Below the pieces are notes generated by a model. It had not been told where the DNA came from. It saw only the letters and a program-made list of their open reading frames with translations, and searched no databases. Positions 18,061 through 25,712 of a stretch of DNA of 64,000 nucleotides are shown here, one piece after another. The DNA lies in NCBI GenBank assembly GCA_020051695.1, contig JAGVQM010000039.1, positions 1 through 64,000 of the forward strand. The letters run 5' to 3'. The stretch comes from Candidatus Zixiibacteriota bacterium. Lineage in GTDB: Bacteria > Zixibacteria > MSB-5A5 > WJJR01 > JAJRUJ01. Position 1 is the stretch's first letter, and every line of letters begins with the position of its first letter. Both the position numbers and the translations under genes were made by a program.

Positions 18061-19460
18061 TCGAGAAAGAAATCCGGGACATCATCGGTTCGACCAAATT
18101 TGCCGTCACGTTCGGCGTCTGCGCCGTCTTGATCCTGCTCTCGTTTTTCGCGGGGGCCAATAACTATCAGGTCAGCCGTGCCCGCTATGAGGCAGCAAAA
18201 ACCGAAAACCTGCGCCAATTCGCGGGGTTGACCGACTGGTTCAGTGTGCGCCAGCACCGGATCTTTTTGCCGCCGCAACCCCTGGGTACGTTGGTCACCG
18301 GTATTTCCAACGACATCGGCCGGACCACCGAGATCACCGGCCGGGGAGAATTAACCCCGGACGATAGTCGTTTTAACGAGGACCCGCTGTTTGCCGTCTT
18401 CCGCTTTTTGGATTTGGATTTCCTGTTCGGGGTTGTCCTGTCGCTGCTGGCGATATTATTCGGCTTTGACGCCATCAGCGGGGAAAAGGAGCGCGGCACG
18501 TTGCGTCTGGTCCTGGCCAATGCCGTGCCGCGCGGCACATATGTCCTGGGTCGCTTATGCGGGAGTTTTATCGCCCTGGCAGCGCCGCTGGTCGCCACTG
18601 TTGTCCTCGGCTGCCTGCTCCTGCCCGTATTCGGTATTGCACTGACCGGCGGGGAGTGGCTGCGGTTGGGCCTGGTTCTACTGGCCGGATTGTTATATTT
18701 CGGCGTTTTTCTGACCGTGGCAGTGTTTGTTTCCGCGGTGACCCACCGTTCCTCCAGTTCCTTTCTCGTGCTGCTTGTGGTGTGGATTCTCGCAGTGATG
18801 ATTGTGCCGCGTGCGGCGGTGCTGCTGGCGGGCCGGGCGGTCGAGGTACCCGCAGTCGATGAACTCGACGCACAAAAGGCGGCGTTCGGCACTCAGCTCT
18901 GGCGTGAACACCGGGAAAAGTTGAGTAGTTTTAAACCCACGCAAAACGATGACATGCAGGGGTTGATGGACGAATTCAACCGGTTCATGAACGACCTGGC
19001 CGATGAGCGGGACAATAAAATGCAGGAATTCGCGGGGCGGTTGAACGAAGACCGCCAGAACCGCCAGCAGGTGCAGCGAACGCTGGCTTTCTCGCTGGCC
19101 CGGATTTCCCCCGCAGCGCAGCTGTCGCTGGCTGTCAGCTCACTGGCCGGGACTTCGCTGGAACTCAAGGAACATTATCTGCAAGAGGCCACGGCCTATC
19201 AGGCAAAATATGCGCAGTTCATGAAGGAAAAAACGGGGATCAACACCGGCGGCGGGATGATGGTCGTCCAGGTCCGCGATGAGGGAGATGAGGAACCGGA
19301 ACCGATCGACCTTGGAGAGTTGCCGGTTTTTGAGTTCCGGCCGGTCGGTTTTGCCCGGTCGCTGGGCGCGGCGATAGTCGATCTGGGTCTGCTGGCCCTG
19401 GGCAACCTGGTGTTTTTTGCGGCCGCGTTTGTGGCTTTCGGCCGTTACGATGTGCGTTAG
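18045..19460 (+). CDS. ABC-2 type permease (first)
   Basis: A 471-aa inner-membrane permease with an N-terminal amphipathic stretch (TIIEKEIRDIIGSTKF), a first membrane segment at about 22-40, an extracytoplasmic insert of about 80 residues, a core of about five segments from 125 to 265 with the coupling motif EKERGTLRLVLANAVPR, then a second extracytoplasmic insert of about 160 residues rich in Glu/Gln helices, and a last segment near the C-terminus. This is the ABC2_membrane_2-like arrangement. Paralogue of the next gene. Substrate unknown; the big periplasmic inserts fit docking to the PDZ and NEW3 proteins. Confidence 0.87.
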   Translation: MLKTIIEKEIRDIIGSTKFAVTFGVCAVLILLSFFAGANNYQVSRARYEAAKTENLRQFAGLTDWFSVRQHRIFLPPQPLGTLVTGISNDIGRTTEITGRGELTPDDSRFNEDPLFAVFRFLDLDFLFGVVLSLLAILFGFDAISGEKERGTLRLVLANAVPRGTYVLGRLCGSFIALAAPLVATVVLGCLLLPVFGIALTGGEWLRLGLVLLAGLLYFGVFLTVAVFVSAVTHRSSSSFLVLLVVWILAVMIVPRAAVLLAGRAVEVPAVDELDAQKAAFGTQLWREHREKLSSFKPTQNDDMQGLMDEFNRFMNDLADERDNKMQEFAGRLNEDRQNRQQVQRTLAFSLARISPAAQLSLAVSSLAGTSLELKEHYLQEATAYQAKYAQFMKEKTGINTGGGMMVVQVRDEGDEEPEPIDLGELPVFEFRPVGFARSLGAAIVDLGLLALGNLVFFAAAFVAFGRYDVR

Positions 19461-19483
19461 GACGGCAATAGTGGAGACGGAAT

Positions 19484-20941
19484 ATGGTAGCGACATTGAT
19501 CGGTAAAGAATTAAAGGCGATTGTCCAAAGCCCGAAATTCATCGGGACATTTGCTGTCTGCGCGGTGTTGATGTTTTTAAGCGTGTATGTCGGCATCCGC
19601 GAATATCAGGCGTCGGTGCGGCAATTTGAGACCGCCGGGCGGCTGACCGAACAGCGAATGCAGCAGCAATCAAACTGGTTTTCAGTCACTAGCCGCACGC
19701 ACCGGGCGCCCAATCCGCTGCAGATATTTGTCTCCGGTCTGTCCTACGATATCGGTCGTTTCTCCGAGATCAGCGCCGAAGAGGGGGTCAAACTCCGCCA
19801 TAGTGTATATGCCGATGATCCCATCTTCGCGGTATTCAGGTTTATTGATTTTGCGTTTATCGTCCAGCTTGTCTTGTCCCTGTTTGCGATCTTGTTCACC
19901 TATGATGCGGTATGCGGGGAACGGGAGGGGGGGACCCTGCGGCTGGTGCTGGCCAATGCCGTCCCCCGGGCGCACTATATCTTTGCCAAGTGCGCCGGGG
20001 CCTGGCTGGGGCTGGTCGTGCCGATGTGTGTGCCGATCATCCTGTCGGTACTGCTCGTCGTCGTGTTCAATGTGCCGCTGGACGGTGGGCAATGGGCAAA
20101 ACTCCTGACACTCATCGGCGGCTCCCTGCTGTTTTTCACCTTTTTTATCGTGGCCGGAGTATTCATTTCCACACTTACCCGGCGTCCCACTGTGTCGTTT
20201 TTGTTGGCCCTCATGGTCTGGATCACCTTTGTCCTGGTTATCCCGCGTGCCGGGGTGCTGGCCGCGGGACAACTGGTAACCGTGCCAAGCGTAGCGGAAA
20301 TCGAGGGCCGGCGAGATGGTTTCGCCAAAGCCGAATGGGCGAAATTCTACGAGCAAATGGCCGAACGGTGGCACGACCGCAATGCCGCGGCCGAACCTGA
20401 TTCAACACAGGAAATGGACGACGAGCAAATGTGGAATCGGATGGAAGAAGAACAACGGGCGCGCAAAGAAGTCGAGCAGACCATTGACGATTTTGAAAGC
20501 AAGCTGGCGGCCGATCTCCGCCGCAGCCGTGAAGCGCAGGAGCGCCTGGGGTTGTCGCTGGGCCGCTTCTCGCCGGCCGCCGCCTATCAGCTGGCGACAA
20601 TGTCTCTGGCCGGCACCGGCATCGAATTAAAATCCCGCTACGAGGATGCTTTCAACGCATACCGTGAACGCTTCAAGCAGTTTGTTGAAAAAAAACAGGC
20701 GGAGGACGGGATGGCCGGGGGAATCATGATCACCGTCAGCAGCGAAGGCGGCTTCAACATTCAATCATCACGTGAAGGCCCGGGACTTGATTTCAGTGAG
20801 CTGCCGCGCTATGAATCACCTCGTACCACCTATGCCGCAGCTTTGGTCCCGGCGGTCATTGATTTTGGTCTTTTGGCGTTTTATACCATTCTTGCGTTTG
20901 CCGGCGCGTTCTACCGTTTTATCCGTTATGATGTGCGGTAG
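19484..20941 (+). CDS. ABC-2 type permease (second)
   Basis: A 485-aa paralogue of the preceding permease with the same plan: LIGKELKAIVQSPKF start, one segment, an approximately 85-residue loop with a matching SNWFSVTSRTHRAPNPLQIF portion (compare TDWFSVRQHRIFLPPQPLG in the partner), a core with the GEREGGTLRLVLANAVPR motif, a long charged helical loop (about 265-445) and a final segment. It ends with RYDVR, exactly as the first permease does. Together they would form a heterodimeric channel with the ATPase. Last gene of the operon. Confidence 0.87.
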   Translation: MVATLIGKELKAIVQSPKFIGTFAVCAVLMFLSVYVGIREYQASVRQFETAGRLTEQRMQQQSNWFSVTSRTHRAPNPLQIFVSGLSYDIGRFSEISAEEGVKLRHSVYADDPIFAVFRFIDFAFIVQLVLSLFAILFTYDAVCGEREGGTLRLVLANAVPRAHYIFAKCAGAWLGLVVPMCVPIILSVLLVVVFNVPLDGGQWAKLLTLIGGSLLFFTFFIVAGVFISTLTRRPTVSFLLALMVWITFVLVIPRAGVLAAGQLVTVPSVAEIEGRRDGFAKAEWAKFYEQMAERWHDRNAAAEPDSTQEMDDEQMWNRMEEEQRARKEVEQTIDDFESKLAADLRRSREAQERLGLSLGRFSPAAAYQLATMSLAGTGIELKSRYEDAFNAYRERFKQFVEKKQAEDGMAGGIMITVSSEGGFNIQSSREGPGLDFSELPRYESPRTTYAAALVPAVIDFGLLAFYTILAFAGAFYRFIRYDVR

Positions 20942-21381
20942 GCTGTTTTTGTATAACTTATTGTTTTTCTACCTGTTACCAGCGTAGGGCGTACTCGGGG
21001 CCGGCGAGCTCCGCTACGGCTCGAAACATCTTCCGGTTCCGTCCGATAATAAAAATATCATCGAATGTTTACTCGTGAATTGCGGGTGAACATTTTGCGG
21101 CGGTATTACCCGTGGCGTCGCAGGGGTTATTGACCCGTGGCCGATAGTGCGCACCGTGCCCGTGCCTAATTTATGCTTGACAAACCAGGCAAAGTTTGTA
21201 ACAAATTGCTTTGGAATTCGGGGGAATCGCTAACCCCCAATCTAGACATGACCGACAACTGGGGGCAGGTTTGTGTTCCTTGGATTGTGGAAGCCTTTTT
21301 GGCTTAGAGTCCGAGTCTTATGGGATTAGTTGGCAATTGAAGATAATGCGCCAAGCGTCATTTATCCAAGGGAGGAATGCT
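20942..21381 (+). other. Leader region upstream of the CheB-CheR gene
   Basis: 440 bases without a gene. From about 21177 it holds a candidate promoter, then a leader with mutually exclusive pairings: CCCCC at 21234-21238 can pair with GGGGG at 21220-21224 or, extended as CCCCCA, with TGGGGG at 21260-21265. A small AGCC/GGCT hairpin with a T loop lies near 21290. This could be an attenuator-like leader; no known riboswitch is recognised. Confidence 0.35.
21177..21204 (+). promoter_or_regulatory. Candidate sigma-70 promoter for the CheB-CheR gene
   Basis: TTGACA at 21177-21182 is followed after 16 bases by TAACAA (consensus TATAAT at three or four positions, depending on phase). The distance to ATG 21382 leaves a leader of about 170 bases. 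The -35 is perfect, the -10 weak. Confidence 0.4.
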
Positions 21382-24300
21382 ATGGCCAGAAAGGAAAAAG
21401 ATATTCAGAGACAGAAAACTCAGGCGTCGCTCGCCGAGTCCGTCGAGCCGTCACTGTCCATAGCGGAAGCTGATCCGATTGCCCCGGACGAATCGCCGGC
21501 GACCCATTTTCCCATCGTCGGTATCGGCGCCTCGGCCGGGGGGCTGGCGGCCTTTGAGGCTTTCTTTGCCGGCATGCCTGCCGACACCGAACCCGGCATG
21601 GCCTTTGTACTGGTGCAACACCTGGCCCCGGATCACAAGAGCATCCTTAGCGACCTGATCCGGCGTTACACCCGCATGCAGGTTTTTGAGGTCGAGGACG
21701 GGATGGTGGTGCGGCCCAACTGCACCTATATCATCCCGCCCAACCGCGACATGGCATTTTTGAATGGCACGCTTCAATTAATGGAGCCCTCCGCGCCGCG
21801 GGGCATGCGGCTGCCGATTGACTTTTTTTTCCGCTCTCTGGCCCAGGATCAGCGCGAGCGGGCTATCTGCATCGTGCTTTCGGGCACCGGCAGCGACGGC
21901 GCCCTCGGTGTGCGGGCCGTCAAGGGCGAGGGTGGCATGGTTATGGCACAGAACCCCGCCTCCACCGAGTACGACGGGATGCCGAGGAGCGCCATCGCCA
22001 CCGGCGTGGTGGACTACGAGCTTCCGCCGGCCGAGATGCCCACGCAGCTCATCGCCTATGTGCAGCATGCCTTCGGCAGGCCCCCCCGATCCGCCGCCGC
22101 CCCGCTGCCCAAAACCGAGAACATGCTGAAAAAGATCTTCGTTCTGCTGCGCATCCAGACCGGCCACGACTTTTCCCAGTACAAGCCGAGTACCATTCAC
22201 CGCCGCATCGAACGACGCATGGCCGTCCACCAGATCGAAACGATGGACGGATACGTCAAGTATTTGCAGCAGGCTCCGCCGGAGGTGGAGGCGCTTTTTC
22301 GCGACCTGTTGATCGGTGTGACCAGTTTCTTCCGCGACCCGGAAGTTTTCAAGGTGCTTGAGGAACGGGTCATCCCCGAGCTGTTTGCCGGCGAGCCGGC
22401 GGACGCTGTGATCCGCGTCTGGTCGCCAGGTTGCTCCACCGGTGAGGAGGCCTATTCCCTTGCTATCCTCCTGCAGGAGCGTATGGAGACGCTGAGGCAG
22501 AGTTTTAACGTACAGGTATTCGCCACCGACATTGATGGCCAGGCGATTGCCACGGCCCGGGCCGGCGTCTACCCGGCCAGTATTGCCGCCGATGTCTCGC
22601 CGGAACGGCTGGCGCGATTTTTCACCGCCGAGTCCGACAGCAACGCCTATCGCATCCATAAAAACATCCGCGATATGCTGGTCTTTTCCGAGCAGAACGT
22701 GGTCAAAGACCCCCCATTCTCCAAACTCGACCTCATCAGTTGCCGCAACCTCCTGATCTATATGGGCGGGGAGCTGCAAAAAAGACTCATTCCCCTGTTT
22801 CATTACGCGCTGAACCCGGGTCGTTTTCTCTTCTTGGGTGCCTCGGAAACCGTGGGGCAGTCTGACGATCTTTTTACACCGCTGGACCACAAGTCAAGGC
22901 TGTATCAGCGTAAGGAGGATTTTCACGGCGTTCGTTGTGCAGCCCTGGGCCGATTTCTGCTGCCGATGACGGTCCGGGAGGGGTCTGTCCCGCCGGTCTT
23001 CGAAAAGACGGCCGGCCACGGAAAACTGACGCTGCGCAAGCTGACCGAAAAGGCGCTCTTGCAACAGGTCGCCCCGGCCGGCGCACTCGTGGATAGCCAG
23101 GGCGACATCCTCTATCTTCATGGGCGTACCGGCCAGTACTTGGAACCGGCCTCCGGCGAGGCGGGCGTCAACAACATCCTGAAGATGGCCCGCGAAGGGT
23201 TGCAACGCGACCTGACCACGGCCCTGCACAAAGCCACAGGGCTAAAAGAGGTCGTGCGCCACGCCGGCCTGCGCGTCAAGACCAACGGTGAGTTTACTAC
23301 GGTCAATCTGACCATCCGTCCGCTGGCGGCAGATCTGTCTGACGCGGCACAGGCAGGTTCCGAGGCATCCCTGTTCCTGGTTATCCTGGAGGAAGCGCCA
23401 CCGGCCGGTCCAGAACAGGCGCAGCAGACTGCCGCCCTGCAAACCGCCCCGGAAGCGATCGGACCCGATGCGGACGCCAACGCGTGCATCATGGCGCTCA
23501 AGCAGGAATTACGCGCCAAGCAGGAATACCTCCAGACCACCAACGAGGAACTGGAGACCTCCAACGAAGAGCTCAAATCCTCAAATGAAGAGATGCAGTC
23601 GGTCAACGAAGAGCTGCAATCCACCAACGAGGAACTGGAGACTTCCAAGGAAGAACTGCAATCGGTCAACGAGGAACTGGCCACGGTCAACGCCGAATTG
23701 CAGACCAAGGTGACTGATTTGTCGCGGCTCAACAACGACATGATCAACCTGCTGGCCGGCACGGGCATCGGAACCATCTTTGTGGATCGTCAATTGCGCA
23801 TCCTGCGCTTCACCCCCGCCGCCGCCAAGATCATCAACCTCATCCTGAGCGACGTGGGGCGGCCGGTGGGCCATATCGTTTCCAACCTGGTCATCTACGA
23901 TGATTTGGTGGCTGACGCCCAGGCCGTACTGGATACGCTGATTCCCAAAGAAATAAATGTGCAGACCAAGGCGGGGGAATGGTACACAATGCGCATCGTG
24001 CCTTACCGCACGCTCGAGAATGTGATCGATGGTGTAGTAATCAGCTTTGTCGATATCACGGAGATGAAGCGAACGCAGGAAGCGCTGATCGACAGCGAAG
24101 GGCTGAACCGTCTGGCCGTGGTGGTACGCGACGCGTACGATGCCATCATGGTTCATGATTTGAAAGGCCGCATCCTCGCCTGGAACCCGGGCGCCGAGAG
24201 AATCTACGGCTGGAGTGAGGCCGAAGCGCTAAAGATGAATATCAACGATCTGATCCCCGAGAATCTGCGCGAAGACGCGTTGGACGTGATGAAGCGACTG

Positions 24301-24477
24301 GGCAAGTTGGATGTCCTGGAGCCATATCAAACGCAGCGGATCGCCAAGAACGGCCGGACCGTTTGCGTGTGGCTAACCGCCACGGCGCTGGTGAACGAGG
24401 CAGGGCAGATGTATGCCGTCGCGACCACGGAACGGCCGCGAGGTGCAGCAAACGATGCTGGAAATTCCGGGACTTGA
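21382..24477 (+). CDS. CheB-CheR-PAS fusion protein
   Basis: A 1031-aa fusion of chemotaxis-type methylesterase and methyltransferase with PAS domains. CheB-like domain about 40-230: catalytic Ser51 (GASAGG), His (QHLAP) and Asp (GTGSDGA) are present. CheR domain about 250-510 with SAM-binding SPGCSTGEEAYS at about 345-356. Then a run of about eight NEEL-type heptads (about 715-775), a PAS_10-like domain (RLNNDMINLLAGTGIGTIF) and a final PAS (AVVVRDAYDAIMVHDLKGRILAW). No histidine kinase follows, unlike many homologues, and no chemoreceptor genes are nearby. GGGAGG 6 bases before ATG 21382 fixes the start. Likely a signalling hub for the downstream genes. Confidence 0.9.
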   Translation: MARKEKDIQRQKTQASLAESVEPSLSIAEADPIAPDESPATHFPIVGIGASAGGLAAFEAFFAGMPADTEPGMAFVLVQHLAPDHKSILSDLIRRYTRMQVFEVEDGMVVRPNCTYIIPPNRDMAFLNGTLQLMEPSAPRGMRLPIDFFFRSLAQDQRERAICIVLSGTGSDGALGVRAVKGEGGMVMAQNPASTEYDGMPRSAIATGVVDYELPPAEMPTQLIAYVQHAFGRPPRSAAAPLPKTENMLKKIFVLLRIQTGHDFSQYKPSTIHRRIERRMAVHQIETMDGYVKYLQQAPPEVEALFRDLLIGVTSFFRDPEVFKVLEERVIPELFAGEPADAVIRVWSPGCSTGEEAYSLAILLQERMETLRQSFNVQVFATDIDGQAIATARAGVYPASIAADVSPERLARFFTAESDSNAYRIHKNIRDMLVFSEQNVVKDPPFSKLDLISCRNLLIYMGGELQKRLIPLFHYALNPGRFLFLGASETVGQSDDLFTPLDHKSRLYQRKEDFHGVRCAALGRFLLPMTVREGSVPPVFEKTAGHGKLTLRKLTEKALLQQVAPAGALVDSQGDILYLHGRTGQYLEPASGEAGVNNILKMAREGLQRDLTTALHKATGLKEVVRHAGLRVKTNGEFTTVNLTIRPLAADLSDAAQAGSEASLFLVILEEAPPAGPEQAQQTAALQTAPEAIGPDADANACIMALKQELRAKQEYLQTTNEELETSNEELKSSNEEMQSVNEELQSTNEELETSKEELQSVNEELATVNAELQTKVTDLSRLNNDMINLLAGTGIGTIFVDRQLRILRFTPAAAKIINLILSDVGRPVGHIVSNLVIYDDLVADAQAVLDTLIPKEINVQTKAGEWYTMRIVPYRTLENVIDGVVISFVDITEMKRTQEALIDSEGLNRLAVVVRDAYDAIMVHDLKGRILAWNPGAERIYGWSEAEALKMNINDLIPENLREDALDVMKRLGKLDVLEPYQTQRIAKNGRTVCVWLTATALVNEAGQMYAVATTERPRGAANDAGNSGT

Positions 24478-24536
24478 CCGGAATTTGTCGTTTGGCTCCG
24501 GACCGAGTTCATAGAGTTCAAGATTGGAGTAAGCCG

Positions 24537-25712
24537 ATGGCTGAGAAAAATAACGGCTCAGATCAGGTAACGCTCCTGCGCCGGCAGGCCGAGGAGATCG
24601 CCCGGATAAAACTGGTCAGACCGCCGGAAGACACTGCGGCCCTCTCGCCCGAAGAAAACCGGCGCCTTCTCCACGAACTGCGGGTGCACCAGATCGAACT
24701 GGAGATTCAGAACGAGGAGCTGCGCCGGGTGCAGGCGGAACTGGAAACCGCGCGGGCGCGCTATTTTGACCTGTATGACGTGGCCCCGGTGGGCTATTGC
24801 ACGGTCAGCGAGCAGAGCCTGATCCTGGAAGCCAACCTCACCGCTGCCGGGTTGCTGGGCGCGACCCGGAGCGAGCTGGTCAAGAGACCGATTTCCCGGT
24901 TCATCCTCAAAGAGGACCAGGACATCTACTACCTGCATCGCAAACAACTTTTTGAAACCGGTGCGCCGCAGGGTTGCGAACTGCGGCTGAGGCGCGCCGA
25001 CGAGTCGCACTTCTGGGCCCGGCTGGATGCGACCATGGCGCAGGAAATGGATGGCACACCGGTATGTCGGTTGGCCATAAGTGACATCACCGTGCTCACG
25101 CGCGGTGAGGACAACCTGCGCCGCGCCAAAGAGTCGCTGGAGACCACGCATCGCGAACTCCTGCAGTCGCTGGTGCGCGAACAATTTCTGGCGCGCACCG
25201 ACGGCCTGACCGGCCTGTACAACTACCGCCACTTTTCCGAAATCGCCGCCCATGAATTCAGCGCCGCCGCCCGCTATCGGCTTCCGCTGACCATCTTCAT
25301 GTTCGACGTGGACGGCTTCAAACAGATCAACGACACCGTCGGGCACAAGGCCGGCGACAAAGTGCTGGAGCAGGTGGCGCTGGCGATCACCGAACAGATA
25401 CGCACTGTTGACGTGCTGGCTCGTTACGGCGGCGACGAGTTCATCATCCTGCTCCCCCAGACCAGCGCGCAGCAAGCGCTCCCCATTGCCGAACGTATCC
25501 GCCAGAGCGTTGCAACCCTTCGTCTGGAAACCGACAACGGTCCACTGGGCATCACGGTCAGCATCGGCATTGCCGAGGCAGAGCACGAACCGGCAGATGA
25601 AAGTGTCGAAGCTGTCATCCAGCATGCGGATAAAGCCATGTACACGGCAAAAGCAGAAGGGTGCAACTGCACCGTAATCTACAGCGTGCAACCCCAGGGA
25701 AGTGCAGTATGA
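24537..25712 (+). CDS. PAS-GGDEF diguanylate cyclase
   Basis: A 391-aa protein with an N-terminal coiled-coil/PAS region (about 35-185; LHELRVHQIELEIQNEELRR, DLYDVAPVGYCTV) and a GGDEF domain (about 220-385). The active-site RYGGDEF is intact at about 298-302, and an inhibitory-site RxxD (RTVD) lies exactly five residues before it, so it should make c-di-GMP with feedback control. No membrane segment is present. Its N-terminal DNA is duplicated in the next gene. The end overlaps the next start (ATGA). ATG 24537 follows a TTGGAG site. Confidence 0.93.
   Translation: MAEKNNGSDQVTLLRRQAEEIARIKLVRPPEDTAALSPEENRRLLHELRVHQIELEIQNEELRRVQAELETARARYFDLYDVAPVGYCTVSEQSLILEANLTAAGLLGATRSELVKRPISRFILKEDQDIYYLHRKQLFETGAPQGCELRLRRADESHFWARLDATMAQEMDGTPVCRLAISDITVLTRGEDNLRRAKESLETTHRELLQSLVREQFLARTDGLTGLYNYRHFSEIAAHEFSAAARYRLPLTIFMFDVDGFKQINDTVGHKAGDKVLEQVALAITEQIRTVDVLARYGGDEFIILLPQTSAQQALPIAERIRQSVATLRLETDNGPLGITVSIGIAEAEHEPADESVEAVIQHADKAMYTAKAEGCNCTVIYSVQPQGSAV
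24643..25093 (+). repeat. Tandem duplicated PAS segment, copy 1
   Basis: About 450 bases encoding the coiled-coil and PAS region of the diguanylate cyclase recur, without gaps, 1157 bases downstream (25800-26250). Bases 24708-24766 are identical to 25865-25923. The match marks an intragenic tandem duplication or domain swap between neighbouring sensors. Confidence 0.9.

Noticed and set aside
21778-22890. 370-codon frame antisense to the CheB-CheR gene
   Set aside because: It is the mirror of a strongly supported coding strand with all CheB and CheR motifs; long antisense frames arise from GC-rich codon bias.
23530-23700. Apparent short tandem DNA repeat
   Set aside because: It is the coding sequence for a NEEL-type heptad coiled coil in the CheB-CheR fusion, not an independent repeat element.
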